Assembly (NCBI GenBank): GCA_023249105.1
Contig: JAHFDG010000013.1
Span: 47,499 to 111,498 of the forward strand
DNA: 64,000 nucleotides
Source: Candidatus Methanoperedens sp.
Lineage (GTDB): Archaea; Halobacteriota; Methanosarcinia; Methanosarcinales; Methanoperedenaceae
Direction of reading: 5' to 3'
Made by a program: the position numbers and the translations under genes. Of this stretch, positions 60,835-64,000 are shown piece after piece (positions within the stretch are counted from its first letter, which is position 1; each line of letters begins with the position of its first letter). The notes beneath the pieces are model-generated. The model did not search any database. It was not told where the DNA came from and saw only the letters and a program-made list of their open reading frames with translations.

Positions 60835-61464
60835 TTATCCCTTCATACCAGCGATAACAACGAATCCGCCTTTGTCAAATCCTTTTTCTGGCTCTTCCTC
60901 TATTTCTGTTGTGAGATGTAGGAGAGTCTGATACGATTCTGAATATCTTATTCCCACGCCATCGAGCATTTCAATAATTTCGTTGCTTGAATAAAAAGTA
61001 GCTAATTTATAAAACTCGCTTTTCTTTCTTTTAGCATCGTAGAGCTTTCCCCATGAGCTATCCTTATTTATTTCTCCAACAATCAGTTTGCCGCCTCTTT
61101 TTAAAACCCTGTACGCCTCGCTGAGCATGCATTTCGGGTCTTCCACAAAACAAAGGGTAACCACAATGAGCACAAAATCAAAGGAATTATTTTTAAACAT
61201 CAGATTTTCACCAATTCCTTGGATTACCTCAATACCACGTTTTTTAGCAAGCCTCAGCATATTTTTTGAGGGGTCGATGCCTATTTTAATTCTAAGTGGA
61301 GAAGCAAACCGCCCGCTTCCCACACCAATTTCTAAACCCAATCCTTCAGGTATCACCTTTTTCAAGGCTTTAAGCTCTGTGAAATAAATATTCTTATGTT
61401 TTTCAAACCAATCGTCGTACTTTTTCCAATTTCTATCAAATATTTCAGCGCTTTTTATTTCCAT
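60835..61464 (-). CDS. Class I SAM-dependent methyltransferase
   Basis: A 209-residue Rossmann methyltransferase. YDDWFEKHKNIYFTELKALKKVIPEGLGLEIGVGSGRFASPL includes SAM motif I (EIGVGSG), with FDFVLIVVTLCFVEDPKCMLSEAYRVLKRGGKLIVGEI as later motifs. It is of the Methyltransf_11 type. Two bases separate it from the polymerase gene ahead of it, so the two are likely co-transcribed. Substrate unknown. Confidence 0.87.
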   Translation of the reverse strand: MEIKSAEIFDRNWKKYDDWFEKHKNIYFTELKALKKVIPEGLGLEIGVGSGRFASPLRIKIGIDPSKNMLRLAKKRGIEVIQGIGENLMFKNNSFDFVLIVVTLCFVEDPKCMLSEAYRVLKRGGKLIVGEINKDSSWGKLYDAKRKKSEFYKLATFYSSNEIIEMLDGVGIRYSESYQTLLHLTTEIEEEPEKGFDKGGFVVIAGMKG

Positions 61465-61466
61465 TC

Positions 61467-62555
61467 TCAGAACTCCCCAAGCGTCTTCTGGCCTTTCTCT
61501 CCAGTTAAATTAGCCACTCTTACTCCCACTCTCCTGAGAGTAACCGGATGCTCGGTAAGAAAAAGCTTTGCAAGCCTGTGCACGTTCTCCTTTATTGCAG
61601 CGCTATCCTTCGCAGGCGCTTCTAGCATGTGGGTTTTTGTCCGGGTTTTAAAATCAGTTGAAATCGCCACAAATGTTACAGACCTGAAGGCGAGTTTGCG
61701 CGCTTCAAGCTTCCTGAACACGTCCTCCGAAAGCTCATCGATAACATCAAGAATGACATTTAAATCCCTGGTATCTTCCTTCAGCGTGGTCATGCGCCCG
61801 ATTTGCTCTGTGCCTTCACGTTCAACAACAGGCGAATCATCTATGCCCTGTGATGCCTGTTTTAACCAGATTCCTTTTGCCTGCCCGAATTCGCGGATCA
61901 GTTCTTCTGCGGGCAGCTTTGAAAGCTCACCGATTGTCTTTACCCCGAGTTCGTTCAGCCTCTCTCCGGTCTTTTTGCCAACACCTGTAAGGTCTGTGAT
62001 TTTAAGGGGCGCCAGGAATTGCAGAATTTCGTCCGGTTTCACTACGGTCAGCCCATCGGGTTTTCGAAAATCCGATGATATCTTGGCAATGAGTTTATTC
62101 GGCGCAACCCCTGCCGAGCAGGTCAGTCCGACTTTTTGCCTGATTTCCTCTTTTATTCTCATTGCGAGTAATTTTGCCTCGTCAAAATCGGAAACCCTGC
62201 CTGTAATGTCGCAGAAGGCTTCATCCACGCTTTCCTGCTCAAACGACACACAATACCCGCGCAATATCTCCATCACTTCATCCGAGATGCCGCGGTAAAG
62301 CTCCATATTGACTGGCAGGAATATGGCATCGGGATTTAGTTTTTTTGCGCGGGAAATGGGTATTCCTGCTTTTATCCCGAATTTGCGCGCCTCGTAATTG
62401 CTCGTGCTCACGGCGCCGCTGTCCCCGCCGCGCCCTGAATATACGCATATCACCACGGGCTTGCCTTTTAGCTCCGGGTGTTCCCGCTCCTCACACTGGG
62501 CAAAGAAATAGTCCATATCAACGTGGAGGATGATTCTTGGATTGTTGTTGGGCAT
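61467..62555 (-). CDS. dinB: DNA polymerase IV, archaeal Y family
   Basis: A 362-residue Y-family polymerase. HVDMDYFFAQCEEREHPELKGKPVVI has the first catalytic aspartate pair, and ESVDEAFCDIT the second catalytic site. A helix-hairpin-helix (LTGVGKKTGERLNELGVKTIGEL) and the little finger domain (LKEDTRDLNVILDVIDEL) follow. The extreme C-terminus, GQKTLGEF, is a PCNA-binding PIP box. It bypasses DNA lesions. The start is the ATG preceding PNNNPRII. Confidence 0.95.
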   Translation of the reverse strand: MPNNNPRIILHVDMDYFFAQCEEREHPELKGKPVVICVYSGRGGDSGAVSTSNYEARKFGIKAGIPISRAKKLNPDAIFLPVNMELYRGISDEVMEILRGYCVSFEQESVDEAFCDITGRVSDFDEAKLLAMRIKEEIRQKVGLTCSAGVAPNKLIAKISSDFRKPDGLTVVKPDEILQFLAPLKITDLTGVGKKTGERLNELGVKTIGELSKLPAEELIREFGQAKGIWLKQASQGIDDSPVVEREGTEQIGRMTTLKEDTRDLNVILDVIDELSEDVFRKLEARKLAFRSVTFVAISTDFKTRTKTHMLEAPAKDSAAIKENVHRLAKLFLTEHPVTLRRVGVRVANLTGEKGQKTLGEF

Positions 62556-62604
62556 TAATATAAGAAATGGCGGTCAGGGAATATAAATTTGGTATAGTCT
62601 CTCT

Positions 62605-62733
62605 TCACCAGGGCAAAATCTCTACAATTTTATTTCCTTCAAAAATAACTCCTTCTTTTACTCGGAGCTTCGCTATTTCGATGAACATTTTAACTTTTTC
62701 CGGGGAGCGCGGTTTTTTGCGGATGGCGGTCAT
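62605..62733 (-). CDS. Possible 42-residue protein
   Basis: A short lysine-rich frame (RKKPRSPEKVKMFIEIAKLRVKEG) lies upstream of dinB on the same strand. The ribosome site is weak and no family is known; it could be a remnant of a toxin-antitoxin gene. Confidence 0.25.
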   Translation of the reverse strand: MTAIRKKPRSPEKVKMFIEIAKLRVKEGVIFEGNKIVEILPW

Positions 62734-62763
62734 GGTGATGGCGGCGAGATAAGGTGTGTAAGC

Positions 62764-63054
62764 TTATGCAGTTGCCTTGGATATTATTATCTTTTTATCC
62801 TGCACAGAGAAGTTTACTTCGGTTCCTTCTCGTATGGAAAGGGCATCGGCTATTTCCTTGGGTATCCTGACAGCGATACTGCCTCCAAGGTTGAAGGTTT
62901 TGCGCTTGAACAGATCTACGAGCCTGTCGTGTTCTTTTTCATCTACCCATTCATCTTTGCATCGAGGACAGACCTCAACGGTAGCCCATACGCCTTTTTC
63001 TATCTCCTTACGTTCTGTTCTCATCTCTGTTTCGCATAGGGGGCATTTTGTCAT
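62764..63054 (-). CDS. Zinc-finger/AbrB-like antitoxin
   Basis: A 96-residue protein: CPLCETEM and CPRCKDEW zinc knuckles, then FNLGGSIAVRIPKEIADALSIREGTEVNFSVQDKKIIIS, an AbrB-like beta hairpin. It follows its partner gene by three bases. It has the same two-part design as the antitoxin at 42657-42992, with DUF4258 ahead. Confidence 0.82.
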   Translation of the reverse strand: MTKCPLCETEMRTERKEIEKGVWATVEVCPRCKDEWVDEKEHDRLVDLFKRKTFNLGGSIAVRIPKEIADALSIREGTEVNFSVQDKKIIISKATA

Positions 63055-63057
63055 ATT

Positions 63058-63297
63058 TTATTCCTCTATTGTCAATATATAAATCGTCCCGCTTCTGACG
63101 GTGTAAATGAAGCGTATCCTTGCATCTCCAATTTCACTCTGAATAATCCCGATCTCTCCATCTTTATTGCACTTTTTTATATGTTTGCCTGTTTTCAGGT
63201 AATGCCGTACTTCATCGGTTTTCATCTGGAAACGTTCTTTTAATCGATTGGAAGCATGTATTTTGTATTTTATTGGAGCTTTATGAAAGTCGAGCAA
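63058..63297 (-). CDS. DUF4258 protein, putative RelE-like toxin
   Basis: A 79-residue protein: YKIHASNRLKERFQMKTDEVRHYLKTGKHIKKC and DARIRFIYTVRSGTIYILTI match the DUF4258 fold. The start appears to be TTG at 63297, as the domain begins at once and the first ATG lies inside it. A perfect palindrome sits five bases upstream. Pair of the antitoxin at 62764. Confidence 0.78.
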   Translation of the reverse strand: MLDFHKAPIKYKIHASNRLKERFQMKTDEVRHYLKTGKHIKKCNKDGEIGIIQSEIGDARIRFIYTVRSGTIYILTIEE

Positions 63298-63301
63298 TGA
63301 T

Positions 63302-63326
63302 TATCAGTATTAATTAGATACTGATA
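63302..63326. promoter_or_regulatory. Palindrome before the DUF4258 gene, likely operator
   Basis: TATCAGTAT and ATACTGATA, nine-base perfect arms, flank a seven-base spacer. It lies right before the toxin start on the minus strand, as expected for autoregulation. Confidence 0.6.
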
Positions 63327-63426
63327 GTATATTAATTTATCCAGCGATGCAGCGAGGCATCGGCACGAAAGCGTAATGTTCGACGCAGCCAAAATTATTG
63401 CCGGGGCAGAGATTACGGCATCAGAT

Positions 63427-63855
63427 TTATTTTTCCAATTTTTCTTTCAGGATAGCTATAGTTTTGAATGCAAGTTCCCTCATTTTTGCCTCGTTTCTTT
63501 CAACAAAGTCAGGGGAAACGAAAAACCCCCTGTACGCGATTTTGTTTCTCGTCTGCCTTAGATTATCCGCAAGCAAGATTTCCGCGTCGGAAAACTGTGG
63601 ATAGAATTCCTTCAGGTATGCTATCAGCACCTCATGGCTCAGCGTTTTATAGCCGTCTACAGCCATCAGAGCCGTAATTGCTTCCTTTACGATTTCATAA
63701 TAGTCCTCCACGACAAGAGAGGCGAACTCGCGCCTGCCTTTAAGCTCCTCCAGCGCTTTCATCCTGACTTCAATCATGCGAAGTATAGCCGAAGCCATCT
63801 GCCTGTCAGGCTTAACTTTTCTGACTTCTTCCTGTGATTCCTGCCACGATCTCAT
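63427..63855 (-). CDS. HEPN-domain protein
   Basis: A 142-residue protein. FASLVVEDYYEIVKEAITALMAVDGYKTLSHEVLIAYLKEFYPQFSD and LRQTRNKIAYRG fit the HEPN fold; the expected R-N-x-I-x-H is RNKIAY here, with tyrosine in the histidine place. The ATG at 63855, preceded by GGTG, is the likely start; upstream codons to 63906 are probably untranslated. No MNT gene is next to it. Confidence 0.65.
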   Translation of the reverse strand: MRSWQESQEEVRKVKPDRQMASAILRMIEVRMKALEELKGRREFASLVVEDYYEIVKEAITALMAVDGYKTLSHEVLIAYLKEFYPQFSDAEILLADNLRQTRNKIAYRGFFVSPDFVERNEAKMRELAFKTIAILKEKLEK

Positions 63856-63943
63856 TAAAACACCGTAAGATAACCATAGACTAGTATAACGATTCCAAAA
63901 TAGCATAACAATATTTATTAGTAAAGAGCGCTAATATAATAAT

Positions 63944-64000
63944 ATGCCATTTTTAAGCCATCGCTCGAAACTACAATTGACTGAAAAGGAAATCGAAAAT
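63944..64000 (+). CDS. N-terminal fragment of an IS630-like transposase (runs off the window)
   Basis: Nineteen codons, ending KLQLTEKEIEN at the window edge, resemble the start of IS630-family transposases, where KLxLTxxE leads into an HTH. The rest is outside the window, so this is tentative. An AT-rich stretch lies just before it. Confidence 0.4.
   Translation, partial: MPFLSHRSKLQLTEKEIEN

Noticed and set aside
1..64000. tRNA, 5S, 16S or 23S rRNA genes and CRISPR arrays
   Set aside because: None could be recognised by eye; a tRNA search tool could still find one.

Overview
The window reads as a piece of a euryarchaeal chromosome, most likely a Methanosarcinales relative such as the methane-oxidising Candidatus Methanoperedens. 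Archaeal marker genes support this: replication factor C large subunit with a PCNA-binding tail, the fused Fae-Hps formaldehyde enzyme, PurP, split GMP synthase (GuaA amidotransferase subunit), archaeal riboflavin reductase ArfC, LL-diaminopimelate aminotransferase, a prenyl diphosphate synthase, archaeal TrmI, Dph6, DUF357, DUF555 and DUF2551 proteins, and an archaeal-type RNase P RNA. TATA-like promoters with short leaders and GGTG or GGAG ribosome sites fit too. The genus is inference; no rRNA is present.

Layout. 1-9762 is a type I restriction-modification locus (hsdR cut by the window start, hsdS, hsdM) interrupted by two related three-gene modules. Each has a large unrecognised protein (407 and 387 aa, homologous to each other), a YwgA-like winged-helix protein and a PIN-domain protein. 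An ASCH-like gene, two gene fragments and a dispersed repeat also lie there. 9767-18027 is mostly housekeeping on the minus strand: an HD hydrolase, a HEPN/MNT pair, RNase P RNA, acylphosphatase, a coiled-coil protein, an HtpX protease with an EF-hand loop, a BlaI/membrane-protease pair and arfC. 18056-21700 is a two-gene restriction-modification system. 22013-32314 holds serA, guaA, rfcL, a deoxyribonucleotide hydrolase-like gene, a membrane-tethered winged-helix protein, a Gly/Ser-rich secreted protein, a KaiC-like protein and trmI.

32398-37187 is an AT-rich cassette: a GlmS-like enzyme, a 524-aa protein with three C-terminal membrane helices, an inositol-monophosphatase-family enzyme and a convergent four-helix membrane protein. 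37285-46215 returns to core metabolism (dapL, prenyl synthase, radical SAM, MFS, carB) with one DUF4258/zinc-finger-AbrB toxin-antitoxin pair. 46491-52591 carries a methyltransferase, a GNAT toxin-antitoxin pair, fae-hps, DUF357, DUF555, dph6, DUF447 and a CitG-like gene. 52592-54144 is a repeat followed by a HEPN/MNT pair. 54201-62555 holds a FAD dehydrogenase, purP, a redox/stress cluster (CopD-like, HxlR, OsmC, DsrE, ArsR, SHOCT, DUF5714, a NapH-like ferredoxin protein), a methyltransferase and Y-family polymerase. The right end has a second DUF4258/AbrB pair, a HEPN gene and the first codons of an IS630-like transposase.

The strongest candidate for an undescribed system is the pair of modules in the hsd locus. 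The AT-rich glmS-like cassette is the second. All functional assignments come from reading motifs by eye; no database search was run.
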